Positions 44,722-56,958 of a DNA stretch of 64,000 nt are shown one piece after another (the first letter of the stretch is position 1; every line of letters begins with the position of its first letter). The position numbers were made by a program, and so were the translations under genes. Source of the stretch: Xanthoparmelia taractica (taxonomy: Eukaryota > Ascomycota > Lecanoromycetes > Lecanorales > Parmeliaceae); contig JANQBS010000027.1 in the NCBI GenBank assembly GCA_033085395.1, positions 206,215 to 270,214 of the forward strand, read 5' to 3'. The notes under the pieces are model-generated. The model had not been told where the DNA came from and ran no database searches. It saw nothing but the letters and a program-made list of their open reading frames with translations.

Positions 44722-46118
44722 CTACTCCGTGTTACCATTATGGCAATGCTCATGATTTTGTGTCAAGTCGGAATCTCCGCGAACAATAAAACTAAGGATA
44801 GGCATGCCACTTCCAGGAGGATTGCATTCCCTTTCAAACTCCAACCTCGAATCGCCCGCCTTGACCAGTTCTTTCCACTCCTCCAGAGTGCGATATCTAC
44901 AGTTATAGTAGAGCAGCATTTGAAGGTCTACAGCTCTGTAGTATCTCTCCGTTGGGGTCGTTCCGACTGGTTTGTCCGCTTGCACAAAGTCCATAATTAA
45001 GAGCCTATTGCCTGGTTTCAAAGCCGGTGATAGGGCTTTAATGATGTTGACCGCATTCTTGTCCGTGTGATTGAGCAGCGTTTTACGATAGAAGTATGCG
45101 TTTGCAGATGTCTTTTGTGGCTGAAAGAAATCGTGGACCTCGAACGTAACCCGGCCTTCCACATCTTTGGTGACGGCGGCGGTCTCGGGATCCTGAGCCA
45201 TCTGAACCACCTCCGCTCGATCTTGGACAATCACTTGTAATTCGGGCGCGGCTTGGGCGATAGCCACGGCGCAGTAGCCGACATGACCTCCAACATCGAT
45301 CACGGTACCCTTGCCAAGGGAGGCCCACTCGAATCCATTCTGGATGTGTTTGACCGAAGAGGAAGGCTGCTCGGAGACTTGCTGGATCGTTGTCCCGAAG
45401 CGGCGCTCACGGACTGGATCTGAGCGGATGAAGTCGTAGAAGGAGCCTTGGCCACCATATGCATAATTGACAGCAGTCTGGTTGGCCTCTTGTGATCCAT
45501 GTCCCCATTTTTCAATGGCGTCGATTTGATGAGCAACCATGGGCGCACAATCTTCAGTCAGCCATTGCACAAAAGGCCGCATGGGTTTACCCTCCTTTAA
45601 CAGGAGGGATCCGGCGGTGTGAGCAACTGTCTTCGGAGTTGGCTCATAAAAGACTCGATTGCTCATGGCAAACCGGAGATTCTGCTTCAACTGGCCCGGA
45701 TCCACTCCGCAATGTTGAGCCAACGAAAGATAGTCGATGTCTCCTGCCTCAGGAACAAAGTCCGGAACCTTGAAGTGGCAGATGTACCTCATGGAACCGA
45801 TGAATTGAAGCTGATAAACTGTGAGCTTGTTTCTCCAACATGTTTCCCTGACCTTTTTGCTGAGCTTACCGATGTCAGAGACGACTCCATCAGACATTCT
45901 TGCGGTCCTGTGACCAAGTCATATAACGTCTTCGCGGCGTTGCGTAGATCATTTCTGGCACGCTGTGTCTTTTCGTCGCCCTTGGGGAAAGAAGGAAGCG
46001 CTTGCGCATCGAAACCAAGTTTGCTGGAGCCGTTCGTGGCAAGGAAACCTTTGATTTCTTTGGCCGACTGAAGGCAGGTTTCAGCGAGCGCCTCGAGGTC
46101 AGTTGTGGTTGTTTCCAT
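44722..46118 (-). CDS. SAM-dependent O-methyltransferase of the polyketide cluster
   Basis: Exons 45870-46118 and 44722-45810 (59-bp intron, donor GTAAGC, acceptor CAG) encode 445 aa, the size of fungal aflatoxin/bikaverin-type O-methyltransferases. The N-terminal helical dimerisation part (LEALAETCLQSAKEIKGFL, LQFIGSMRYICHFKVPDFV, IDYLSLAQHCGVDPGQLKQN) is a winged-helix. The SAM-binding motif I is VIDVGGHVGYCAVAIA, followed by LQVIVQDRAEVV, DFFQPQ, and LLNHTDKNAVNIIKAL where the catalytic His is expected; LLIMDFVQ and ERYYRAVDLQMLLYYN complete the plant-type fold. It should methylate a phenolic hydroxyl of the PKS product. The gene faces away from the PKS, with a monooxygenase relic between them. 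Confidence 0.92.
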
Positions 46119-46739
46119 AACGCAAATAGAACAGTGATACTAAAATTTTGGTAAATAGTGATATTGTCAGAGGTTATGGGGGCTATCAACGTCTAAATAC
46201 TCGTATACACATAACCTGAAGTCGGGGTTTGCATGTTGGTCCGAGCGGCTCGCTTCAGGAACTTCAAAAAGCCCCCATAAGGTCGTGCTAGATTGCTAAC
46301 CGCTCACTGGTCCAGATCCTTCCTCTACAATGAGTAAATCAATCAATCAGTCTAGTCAAACACCCTCACCGAAACCAACATATCTAGTGCATATTTCAAC
46401 AAACCTAGTGCCTATTGCTGCACTGCAGATCTATGGAAAAAGCAAATCCTTGTATCCCACGCCCAAAGCGTGGTCAACCCATTGCGCTTTCACTTGCGCA
46501 CTGAATGGATCCTGTACCTGGGTTCCAGATGATGGTGTACTGGGTGTAACTACCACTTGGACATCATCTGACCCAGCACGGGTAGAATGAGTCTTCGACC
46601 TCCTTCCACCGGATGTCCTACCGGGAAGGCTAGCTTTATGACAGATCCTCTACGACCATCTTTATTTATTTGAATGGTATGCGAGCCGTAGAAGCGGGTG
46701 CCATCTTTGGACGATCGTTCGGATTCAGAGGATTCAATG

Positions 46740-47527
46740 AACAGCCGTTGAGGAGTTCTGATGAAGCAGACGCATATTCGGGTCATCGTAAACCTCGTGG
46801 GCAGAGGTCATGTATCGGATGAAAGATGATTCAGTATCCAGCAAAGGATGGTCGTTCCCATTGATATGTTTAAAGGAAGCGACACTTTATGAGCTCTCAG
46901 CTGCAATCAACGATCAACTCGACTAAGGCTAAGGCCCTTACGCCCAATCCGTTCACTAGCAAATTAGTATCTTTCTCTACTTCCGCGTCATCTGATGTTC
47001 GTATGATGCCTTCTTCACAGTCCAGGTCGGCAACGTTGGTCTCAAGGTGGAGCTTCACCGGATGACCCTCTGTTGCTTCGAGATTGTTAAGCAGGCCCGT
47101 GTGGAGATGTCCATGACGTAGAAAACGCAAGCTCGAACCATACCTGTCTTGCAAATCTTCCAATGAATCGTACCATGTGGTCTGAGCTGCGGCTGCGTCC
47201 AGATGCCGAATCTTTTTCATGTCAGTAAGCGGGCTCCATTCTTCATTCCAGACGTACCTAAAGTGCTTCGACACCACCAACAGTCTTCAAGTCGGAACCT
47301 CAATCGTCAAAAACATTCCCAGCATTAGGAGCACCGGCCAAAGTGATACACGCTTCTCTTTCAAAACGTCCTTTCCCAAAAATATTCGGCAGCAGAAGTT
47401 AGAGTTTATGTGCAAATCCACTTATCAGAGAGGGATCTTTCCCGGTTCACCTCGACGGCATGTCCTGCCCTTTTCAGCGCGATGGCTGCCTAGAGTCCTG
47501 CAATACCTCCACCGGCAACACCTTCCT
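46740..47527 (-). pseudogene. FAD-dependent monooxygenase relic
   Basis: On the minus strand a nucleotide-binding start VAGGGIAGL-stop-AAIALKRAGHAVEV is followed, through frame changes, by a long piece (WYDSLEDLQDRYGSSLRFLR, GHPVKLHLETNVADLDCEEG, ..DTNLLVNGLGVR) and then GNDHPLLDTESSFIRYMTSA with VYDDPNMRLL. Order and motifs match the FAD-binding and substrate domains of salicylate-hydroxylase-like enzymes, so this was a second cluster monooxygenase. There are several stops and frameshifts, no intact start, and no clear C-terminus. It is older in its decay than the gene at 41.4 kb. Confidence 0.75.
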
Positions 47528-48327
47528 TGAGTGGACTCTAGCTTGCCATCGTGTCAATACTATTTTAGACCTTGTGATTCGTTGAAGTTGACTGCACAAA
47601 ACGTAGTTGGCACACGACGTCGAAGCCATCAGTACTTTTGATCTCATGTCAATGCTTATCTTTATTAGCCTCGATACGTGGCACCATGCGCATAAGATAA
47701 GCATAATGTGACAGATCTCTCCGCTGCCATGTAGTCGGCTCAACGGTCGTTCCTCCGCCGAGTTGGGGGTTACATTAGAGTAAGGTAATCACGATGACAA
47801 CTGCAGATCTCCTGCGAGAGATCTAGAATGTCAGGTGTTGTTGTCATCCGTTGGTTGAATTCATCGTGTTACCGACCGAGAACGTCAAATTGTCCGCCGA
47901 AGTGCAAAGACAGCGGGTAGAAGTAGCTCGGCCGCCACAGATCCTTGCCCGAAATTTGCTAATAGCTTCAAGTGGCGCATCCTCGTCAACTCAAGGCCAC
48001 CGAGACCGCACAACCCAGTCTGACACACAAACTAATCTACACAACGCCTGCAATTCCATCCATCTCACCACCTTTATCATTCCCCCTCATGTCGAGACGC
48101 GCGTTGGCTATTGAATTATGACGTTTACCAGGATCTTCCTGGTCAATTCACCAAATCTGGAACCCAATGAGGAACAGCTGAGAGAATGTAGCTTTGGTTC
48201 CCCCACGAGCTACTGAAGAATAGTATTATGGATTCTCGCGACCAAATACTCTCCATCGCTAAAAGGAGAAAACCGCTCGTATCTATCAGTGATATTTATA
48301 TAGACTTGGTCAAAGACATCGATCAAT
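47528..48327. other. intergenic, PKS upstream region
   Basis: Spacer between the monooxygenase relic and the tandem repeat. No coding or RNA gene recognised. Confidence 0.4.
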
Positions 48328-48761
48328 ATCGAGTTTCAATTCGACTGCAGCGCAGCCAAATGGCGCAGGAGGCTCTATGCCAGGAGCGGTGAGGGATGTT
48401 GTCTGTCATATCCATAACTAGATCTGAAGTTTTGCCGAGGGCCTATCGGTGATTGAGTCTGAACCGCATGTAAGCACTATCGGGTTTCCGTTGCTCTACG
48501 CTGCAGCTATATGGCGTAGGAGGTTCTATGCCAGGAGTGATGAGGGATGCTGTCTGCCATGTTTATACCGAGGACCTTTCGGTGATCGGGTTTGAACCGT
48601 ATGGAGAATCAATATCGGGTCTCAATTGCTCTGCGCTACAGCCATGTGGTGTAGGAGGTTGTACGCCGGGAGTGGTGATGGTTGCTATCTGCAACATCCG
48701 TGACTAGATCCGGATTCATGCCGAGAAGCTTTCGGTGATTGAGTCTGGACTCGCATACAGA
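48328..48761. repeat. three diverged ~140-bp tandem repeats upstream of the PKS
   Basis: Three head-to-tail units start at about 48328, 48479 and 48614 (lengths about 151, 135 and 148 bp). Each begins atcg(a/g)gt(t/c)t, then shares gctacg/gcagc, tggcg(t/c)aggaggtt, atgcc(a/g)ggag, gaggga/tgatgg, tgtctgcca, gccgag, tttcggtgat and a gtctgaaccgcat-like end. Copies differ at many positions and by small indels. The units are not in one continuous reading frame. The block ends about 375 bp before the PKS start codon. Confidence 0.75.
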
Positions 48762-49134
48762 TTCCTTTACTGCTACGCAGCTGACCCTCGAAGAGTCTTT
48801 CGTTTCGAAAATAAAGGCTGCATATTGGTTTATCAACCAATAGCGCCCGTGCGTGGCTAGGAGAGGATGGGATCCAGGCCAAGATGTCAGATTGCACCGT
48901 AATCGACCCGGTCAAAAGGACTTGCGGATACGAGCGCCATGCTCTCCTGCTCAAAGGAAGACCTGCCGTAGTGGATCCAGGCAGATTCGTATACATCAAG
49001 ATGTACATGGGTGCCACACGTGAAGAAAGGGCGGTCAGCATGTTCCAATCTAGCCTACAGCCTCAGAATTATAAGAGTGCCTTCATTCTCGTCTTGACAC
49101 GAGATAGTCTTCACAGCTTTGCTCGGGTATTTTT

Positions 49135-52100
49135 ATGGACATGGCTGCTCCTCTATCACTCTATCTCTTTGGAGACCAGGATAATCAATTCAGGGATGAC
49201 TTAGGAACACTCCTATTAGTAGGAGGCAACCCTATCTTAAACGCTTTCTTTGATCGGGCAGCTCTGTCGCTTCGGCAAGAAATACAAACACTACCATGGT
49301 CCCAACGAGATCAATTTCCATCGTTCTGCAATCTCTTGGATCTTTTGGCTATCGACACCTCTAAACCACTACATCCGGCATTACAGTTGGCTCTGACTTC
49401 TGTACACCATTTGGCCGTATTCTTGTGGTAAGGCTTCCATGGATGGGAGCGTTCCGGCCGATATGCTTATCTCATATTAGTCAGAGAAGCTCAGAAGTTG
49501 AAAGCTCCGCGTTTAGTGGGTCTAGCTATACTTTTGGTTTCGGCACTGGTCTGCTTGCGGCGGCCGCTGTGAGCTGTTGTTCGACGCTTGAACAATTCCT
49601 ACCGGTTGCATTGGAAACGGTCCTCGTCGGTTTCCGAGTCGGACTCCTTGCGGCTGACACACGAGATCAAATCGTCGTCGACAAAACCAACCTAGCACCT
49701 TGGCGTGTCAGGGTTGAGACTGGCAAGCCAGAGGTGGTGCTATCTCAGCTCGAGGAGCTGTGCACTCAAAAGGTAGAAGCTCTCAGGACCTCCGCAGATG
49801 CCAACTGAATTTGAGAACTGAATTTGAGAACAGCATTTGCGGACATGGTCAAAGCCATACGTTTGCTGCGTGTCGGATGATTCAGTGCTGCTCAGCGGTT
49901 CGCCTGCATTGCTGGAAGACTTCATCCAGGCTTACAATGTAAATGCAACTGAATCTGCCGTCTATGCGCCCTTCCATGCATCGCACATATTTTCAGAGAA
50001 CGATGTCGAACGTATCATTCGTTCATTTTCACCTACACTAGCGGCTGTGACGTCGAAGCTTACCTTACTTTCCCACCACGATGGGAAAGCTATACCACCT
50101 CAGAATCTGCACTCACTTCTTGCGATGGCTGTGTCCGCCATCCTACGGGAACACATCGCATCGCATGACGTTCTTTGTTGCATCAAAGATGTGATCCAGT
50201 CTCAAGTTGCTCGACCCTGCACCTTGATATCAATCGGTACACCCAACGGCTCGAGACTGGCAGCAATGCTTGAGAATAATGACCTCGGCCTCGACGAGGT
50301 GATCTACGTCAACAACGAATCAATCGTGAATGATGCTTCTACACCGCAGCATGCGAGACAGCCAAAGATCGCCATTACGGGCTTTTCCGGCAGATTTCCA
50401 GAAGCAGAGAATCTTCATAGCTTTTGGGATGTGATTCGTAACGGTATCGACACACATTCGGAAACACCCAAAACTCGGTGGGATGTGGAAACCCATGTCG
50501 ACTCGACATTGAAACGTAAGAACACGAGCGGAACTCCATATGGTTGCTGGCTCAACAATCCTGGCCTATTCGATCGCTCATTCTTCAGCATATCACCACG
50601 TGAAGCTCCCCAAATGGATCCTGCACAAAGGCTAGCCCTAATGTGCGCATACGAGGCAGTGGAGATGGCTGGTATTGTCCCAGACGCAACTCCATCTACA
50701 ATGAAAAGCCGCGTTGGTGTGTTCATTGGTTCTACCAGCAATGATTGGTGCGAAACCAACAGTGCACAAGACATCGACACCTATTTCATACCGGGTGGAA
50801 ACCGTGCGTTCATTCCAGGACGTATCAATTACTATTTCAAGTTCAGCGGGCCAAGCTTTAGTATCGACACAGCCTGCTCGTCAAGTCTCGCCGCGACTCA
50901 TTTGGCCTGCAACGCTCTTTGGAGGAACGATATCGATTGTGCAATTGTGGGGGGAACGAACGTTCTGACCAATCCTGACGTCACGGCTGGTCTTGATCGC
51001 GGTCATTTCTTGTCTCGTACTGGAAACTGCAAGACTTTCGATGACGGAGCGGATGGATACTGTCGTGGAGAAGGTGTCGGCATAGTCGTGTTAAAGCGTC
51101 TGGATGATGCGCAGGCCGACAATGACCCTATTCATGGCTGCATACTTGCCGCAGTCACAAACCACTCCGCAGAGGCCGAGTCTATTACACGGCCCCACGT
51201 CGGAGCACAGCAGGCCTTGTTCTCTGATGTCCTAGCAAAGGGAGGTGTACATCCAAATGATATCAGCTACGTAGAGATGCACGGCACAGGTACCCAGGCT
51301 GGAGATGGCAGGGAAATGACCTCAGTCTCGCAATCGTTCGCACCGTGGCCACCGGGTGACCCACGCAGCCGACAAAATGATTTGCACGTGGGTTCCATAA
51401 AGGCAAATGTTGGCCACGGGGAATCTGTTGCTGGAGTCACGGCTTTGATCAAAGTCTTGTTGATGATGCAAAAGAACGAGATCCCGCCTCACTGTGGTAT
51501 CAAGACAATAATCAATCAAACCTTCCCTCCAGATCTGGATGAGCGCCGCATACGAATTGCAAAGCAAGCAACCCCTTGGATGAGAACCAGTAAACCTCGG
51601 CGGGTTCTGCTCAACAATTTCTCCGCGGCAGGTGGAAATTCCTGTGTTTTAGTCGAAGATGGACCAGGAAGAGCGACTGAAATGCAGCCCCCACGCCCTG
51701 ATACACGTCCTGCACATGTATTGACTTTGTCCGCGAAAACGAAGACGGCACTCGAAGCCAACACTCGCGCGATGGCGCATTTACTCCAGACTTCCGAAAT
51801 AATGTCGCTCCCTGATTTGGCGTACACGTCGACAGCTAGGCGGCTACACTACAATTTTCGTAGCTCGTACGACGCCCGAACGATTGAAGGTCTAACTAAA
51901 AGCCTCGAGCAAGATATCGCAAATCCCCCGCAGCAGGTCCGAGGTCCTCCGAAAATTATTTTCGCCTTTTCTGGTCAAGGTTCTAACCACCCTGGGATGG
52001 GAAAGTACCTTTATGATGCGAATTCTAGGTTCAAGATGACCATGGATCGATTTGATGCTATCATACAAGCCCAAGGATCTGGGTCAATCCTGCCCTACAT

Positions 52101-55100
52101 CCGAGGTATTGAAGATCCGACCCACGAGGCATCTCCCTTGACAATACAGCTGGCCCAGGTGTCTCTTCAGATGGCACTAGCTCGTCTGTGGGAAAGCTGG
52201 GGTATTTCACCTGCTGGTGTGCTTGGTCACAGCCTAGGCGAGTACGCCGCGCTCAACTATGCGGGTGTCCTTTCAGACTTCGATGTCTTGTGGATCTGTG
52301 GACAGCGAGTCAAACTTCTCGATTCTCACTGTCAAGCAGGGACGCATACAATGCTTGCAGTGCGCGGCGCGCATCATGAAGTTGCCGCCTGTCTAGATGG
52401 CATCCACGTTGAGATTGCCTGCATCAATAGCCCCCGGGAGACGGTTGTCAGTGGTGCGAATGCAGACATTGATCTAGCACCATCGCAGCTAGATCCCAAA
52501 GGAATCAAATACAACCGGATGAAAGTCCCGTACGCGTTCCACTCAAGTCAGCTCCAACCTATTATCGATGACTTCTCGAGGGCCTTAGATGGACTAACAA
52601 TCAGATCTCCCAAGGTACCAATTGTGAGTCCCTTGCTGTCCGCCGTCATCAGACCTGGTGACAACCTGGGCAAGGACTATCTCTTACGACAGTGCCGCGA
52701 GGCCGTCAACTTGGTTGGCGCCGTGCGGGCTGGTGAAGCTGCATCCATCCTGAACGATCGTTCCCATGTCATCGAGATAGGGCCAACTCCGGTCCTTGCG
52801 AGGCTCATTCAGCGTACGACGGAAAACACTCCTACGATCATCCCGTCGCTTGAACCGAATCAAGACTCATGGGTAGTGCTCAGTCGCAGCGTTGCATCTG
52901 CATATCGTGTTGGATGCAACATCAATTGGGCACAGTATCATAGAGATTACGACCACTCAGTCGTTCAACTTCCTTCCTACGGTTGGGACCTCAAGAACTA
53001 CTGGATGCAGTACGTGCATGACTGGTCTTTGCGTAAAGGCGATCCATTGCCTCTTATCTCAGACTCTGTAGCATCTCGGTTGAACTTGCACACAACTTGT
53101 TGCCAGAAGGTGGTTTCTGCAGAATCAGTGGTTAGTAGCGCTAGTTCCCCAATTCTTATCTTCTAAGTCCTGTACTCACCCGTGCGCAGGGAGATGAATT
53201 CCTAGTGGTTATCGAGTCAGACCTACAATCCAAGGATCTGAGACCAGTTGTGGGAGGTCATAAGGTCAATGGTGTTGCTGTTTGCATTGGGGTAAGTTTT
53301 TCTACTCATAACATCAATCGTCGATATTGCTCATCTGACATGCTGCAGGCTGTGTACGCAGACATGGCCTTCTCGTGTGCGGAAGCGATCTTGAAGTCTT
53401 TCCAAAGCCAAGAAGATGTGACCAATACTGCAATTCTGGTCAAGGAGATGGACATGCAAGAGGCACTGATAATCAATGACAGTCCCGAGCCCCAGATTGT
53501 CAGAGTCGGAGCAAAGTATTCTCGGAAGCAGAAGAAAGTCGAAATCGAAATCAGCTCAGCTAGCAATGGACAGACCGAAAAGGTCCATGCTAAGACCACT
53601 GTATTTTTCGATGATCACCAACGAGAGAAGCAGAATCTCCAGCAGAAAATGGGGTTGATTGGATCTCAGATCGAGCCTCTCAAAAGCAACGTTACATCTG
53701 GCCTTACAGAACGGTTCACGACTTCCATGGCCTACAGAATGGTGGCTTCACTTGCGCACTACGACGACTCTCACAAAGGGGTGAAGGAAGCTTACCTAGA
53801 CTCTACCACCCTAGAAGCACATTCAGTGATCTCAACGGCCGCTCGAAACCGCCTTCAAGGCGATTTTGCAATCCATCCGTGTGTCTTCGACGCTATCTTA
53901 TCGCTGGCAACCTTTGTCTTGAACGCCAACGAGAACTCCCGATTTGATTTGGAGGTTTACGTTGTTCGTGGCTGGGAGAGCGTATTCATTGACGGTCATT
54001 TGAGTCCCGATGAGGAGTACGAGACATACGTAAAGATGACCGCACAGGACAAGGACGTCTCCCTTGGCGATATTGCCATCAGGAAAGACGACACTTTGAT
54101 CGGATGCATCACGGGCGTCCGTGTACAGCGCGTGCCACGCCGCCTTATGGATGTCATGTTCAGGCAGAAGCCAGACGTCGCTACAGCTCACCTGTCCTCA
54201 AATGACAAGCCTATATTGCAGACTGAGGCTAAAGAAGTGCGCAAGAAGACAGGCGGTCCCTCAAAGGTGGATAAAGCGCTTTCCGTTATCGCTGAAGAGT
54301 CTGGTATTTCCATCTCGGAGATGAAGGACGAGGACTTTCTAGGAGACCTCGGAATTGACTCTCTCCTTGTACTGGTGATTGCTAGTCGATTCCGCGAAGA
54401 ATTGAGTCTCGATCTTTCTCCATCATTCCTGATGGAGGTGAACACGATCGGTGCTATCAGAGCTTATTTCAAGGATATCGATTCTCCTCCTTCTGTGGAC
54501 AGTGGTCTCGATACCGATGCCACTTCTTCCGATTCGGTAACACCGAGAAGCTCGCACGCCTCCAGCGTATCAGAGGACTCCGACTCAGCACAGGCCAATG
54601 CGGATATCAAAGAGGAGATTGCGGGTGCTAAGAAAAAGCCTGTATCAACCTCAATCCTCCTGCAAGGAACCATGGGTCCAAACACCAAGACCATGTTTCT
54701 GTTTCCCGACGGTTCGGGGTCTGCTACCTCTTACATGCATCTGCCCCGCGTCCATGAAAACGTCGCGGTTGTCGCCATGAATTGTCCATACATGACAAGC
54801 CCCAAAGATATGGAGGGCAGCTTTGAAGACATTACAAAGATACTCCTCACCGAAGTCCTTCGGCGGCAGCCCAAAGGCCCTTACTGGATCGGCGGATGGT
54901 CGGCAGGCGGCGCTTTCGCCCACTATGCCGCTCGCCTCTTGATTGAAGCCGGAGAGGAAGTCAAAGCCCTCGTCCTCATCGATGCCCCGTGCCCTGTCGG
55001 CTTGGGCAAGCTCCCGGAAGCGTTCTTCGATTACTGGAGGAAGATCCATCAACCTGGCGGCATGGTCCAGGACAGACCGTTGCCATCGTGGATCATGGAC

Positions 55101-55433
55101 CATTTCAAAGCCGTCAACGAGAATCTGCGTTGGTACAATGCGTCGCCCTTGCCACGAGGACGTTCGCCAAAGACATATCTTGTATGGGCGGCTCGTGGAA
55201 CGGATAATTTGGCGGCGTTTCCGGGCAGGCATTTGTTGACGCCAGAGGAGAGTGCGGATTTGGGGTTCCTGATGGATGACAAGACGGATTTTGGGACGAA
55301 AGGGTGGGAGAAGTTGGTAGAGGGGGAGATCCAGATTGAGAAAGCGATGACTTCGAATCATTTTACCATTACGCGGAACGACGGTGCGAAGTTGGTTAGT
55401 GAATTGATCAAGAGGGCTTGCATTGGGGAATGA
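49135..55433 (+). CDS. Non-reducing polyketide synthase (SAT-KS-AT-PT-ACP-TE)
   Basis: Five exons (49135-49427, 49481-49772, 49834-53130, 53190-53291, 53349-55433) give 2,022 aa. Domains: SAT (about 1-350), where the expected G-x-C-x-G reads GFGTG with Gly119 in the Cys place; KS (about 375-800) with DTACSSS (Cys543) and EMHGTGTQ, NVGHGES; AT (about 890-1190) with GHSLGEY (Ser995); product template PT with N-terminal His1281 and Asp1509 (HPCVFDAIL); one ACP with GIDSLLVL (Ser1666); C-terminal thioesterase/Claisen cyclase with GWSAGG (Ser1846) and His1999. There are no KR, DH or ER, so it makes an aromatic polyketide from malonyl-CoA. Size and domain order match naphthopyrone/bikaverin/fusarubin-type synthases. 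The ring-closure pattern depends on the PT clade, which needs phylogeny. The Met six bases downstream (MAAPLSL) is an equally good start. Confidence 0.95.
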
Positions 55434-55816
55434 GTGGACATTTTGGGGTTAAGCTCTCGTTTCAAGTATTATTGATGGGTTAATGGTGCCGCTGAGCGTG
55501 TAGGATCTATCTGGAATAGAGAATATATGGGTCGATGCTTTTGTGCGCTTCAACCACAGCTGCTGAGTGCTGAGGTCGATTCCAGTGTCGTGCTCGGCTT
55601 TGGAGATGCACTTTATAATGTTGCCTTGTAATCAAAGCTCTCTGAAGAGTGGAGAAAGGCGGAAGAGGATCGGAGGGGGAAGAAGGGGGGTAATGGGAGG
55701 GTGAGGAGTATGCCTCAATTGAGAAAAAGATGATTATTTCAAGGCAAGTTATACGCGTACACTCCCTCTCACTAGACGTACACCCGCCGCCCGCAGTCGT
55801 GGGTGTTCAATAGAAA
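55434..55816. other. PKS 3' flank
   Basis: Non-coding; a G-rich stretch (ggaggggga, gggaggg) at about 55670-55710 is the only notable composition feature before the SINE-like copy. Confidence 0.45.
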
Positions 55817-55867
55817 TCATATTAGGTTCGATTCCTAATGGGGCTGGTACAATGGTGCAGTGGTTTT
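55817..55867 (+). repeat. SINE/tRNA-like dispersed repeat, copy B
   Basis: Matches copy A at 20375-20425 in 47 of 51 positions, in opposite orientation. It contains the same B-box GGTTCGATTCC; an A-box-like gcagtcgtgggtg lies 35 nt upstream (about 55793-55805), which copy A lacks. A T-rich end (gtggttttgtgttgttgtt) follows. It sits directly beside an AT-rich repeat block. Confidence 0.65.
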
Positions 55868-55920
55868 GTGTTGTTGTTATCTCTGTCCGCCTGCAAGACT
55901 CCCGCTAAACTGTCCGAAGA

Positions 55921-56215
55921 TTATTATATAACACCTTTTTTTTTCTATATTAGTTAGATAGAGATATTTATAAAGCTAAATAATTAACTATAAAATTAAA
56001 TATTAAATAAGTATAGCTCTAATATTAAAATTAGTGCTGGGTTATTATTATTATAACAACTTGAATATCGTCTTAAAACTCGATATTATCTTAGTATAAT
56101 GTACTTTTTTCTAATAATTAATAAGAATAAGATATTTAAGAATTTAATACATTAATTAAACGTTCTATTTAGATATATATATTAAGATAAATAAAAAAGC
56201 GTTCAATTTCTAATC
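55921..56215. other. short AT-rich (RIP-like) block
   Basis: About 295 bp of nearly pure A/T with abundant TA, TTAA and ATTA and almost no CpA/TpG, sharply bordered by normal-composition DNA on both sides. It looks like a small transposon remnant degraded by C-to-T mutation. No coding content remains. Confidence 0.75.
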
Positions 56216-56958
56216 TAGCCCTAGCCCTAATGTTGCATATCCCAGGGAAATACGAACTATGTTGATGAATGATTCAACATACTCCTGCATATTTTGATTG
56301 GTAATTCCTTGATGTTTGAGATAACCCCCCGTTTTTGTTTCTCCTGTATTGTGGTAGGGGATTGCTTGCCAATTGTATACTCTAGCACACCTTCCCATAG
56401 CATTCAAGCACCAGCAGAGGCAGTAGCGATGACCTACTCGAGAAACTCCGTGACAAGTTTTTTCCGCCCCCTACTCCAACAGCACTGGCACGGCTTCAAG
56501 CCTCGATGGCTGAGCTTGCGGAAGAGACACGAAAACTGAACCAGCGAGTTCTACTCCTGACGAACCTGCTCACCGAGCACGAGCTGGGATTTGAAGTGTC
56601 TATCCGACCACGTCCCCGTCGTTCCCGTCGTCCCCAAAGACCAGCTAACTCTGCATGGGCTTTCCCAGAGTAGGGTGACTTGCTCTGGGCTCCTTCCATT
56701 CCCCCGCGGGGGGAATGGAGGTGAGCACCAACGGCGAGCTCGCACTTCTACGCAGTGTTGGTGACTAGTAGCTCTTCGGAGTGAAGCTAGGACGAGCTCA
56801 ACCCCCTGTCGAATCCTCAACTTTGGTAAGCAGTGGAGACCCTCCGATATGATTCCGCATAAGGCTAACATGTACTTGCAAACTACAGACGTCAGTCCTC
56901 GAGTACCTTGCAGCGGTTACTGGTACTGCTCTTTCTCTGACTCACTTCAAACTCTCCA
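56216..56958. other. normal-composition spacer, no gene recognised
   Basis: GC returns to the window average. A short perfect palindromic stretch, cattcccccgcggggggaatg, lies at about 56697-56717. Open frames overlap on both strands without domains. Confidence 0.45.

Noticed and set aside
48328..48761. CRISPR-like array
   Set aside because: Units are long, diverged and adjoin directly, with no constant short repeats separated by unique spacers; the organism is also a eukaryote.
54651..55361. 236-codon frame antisense to the PKS thioesterase
   Set aside because: Overlaps fully conserved thioesterase sequence on the other strand and has no motif of its own.
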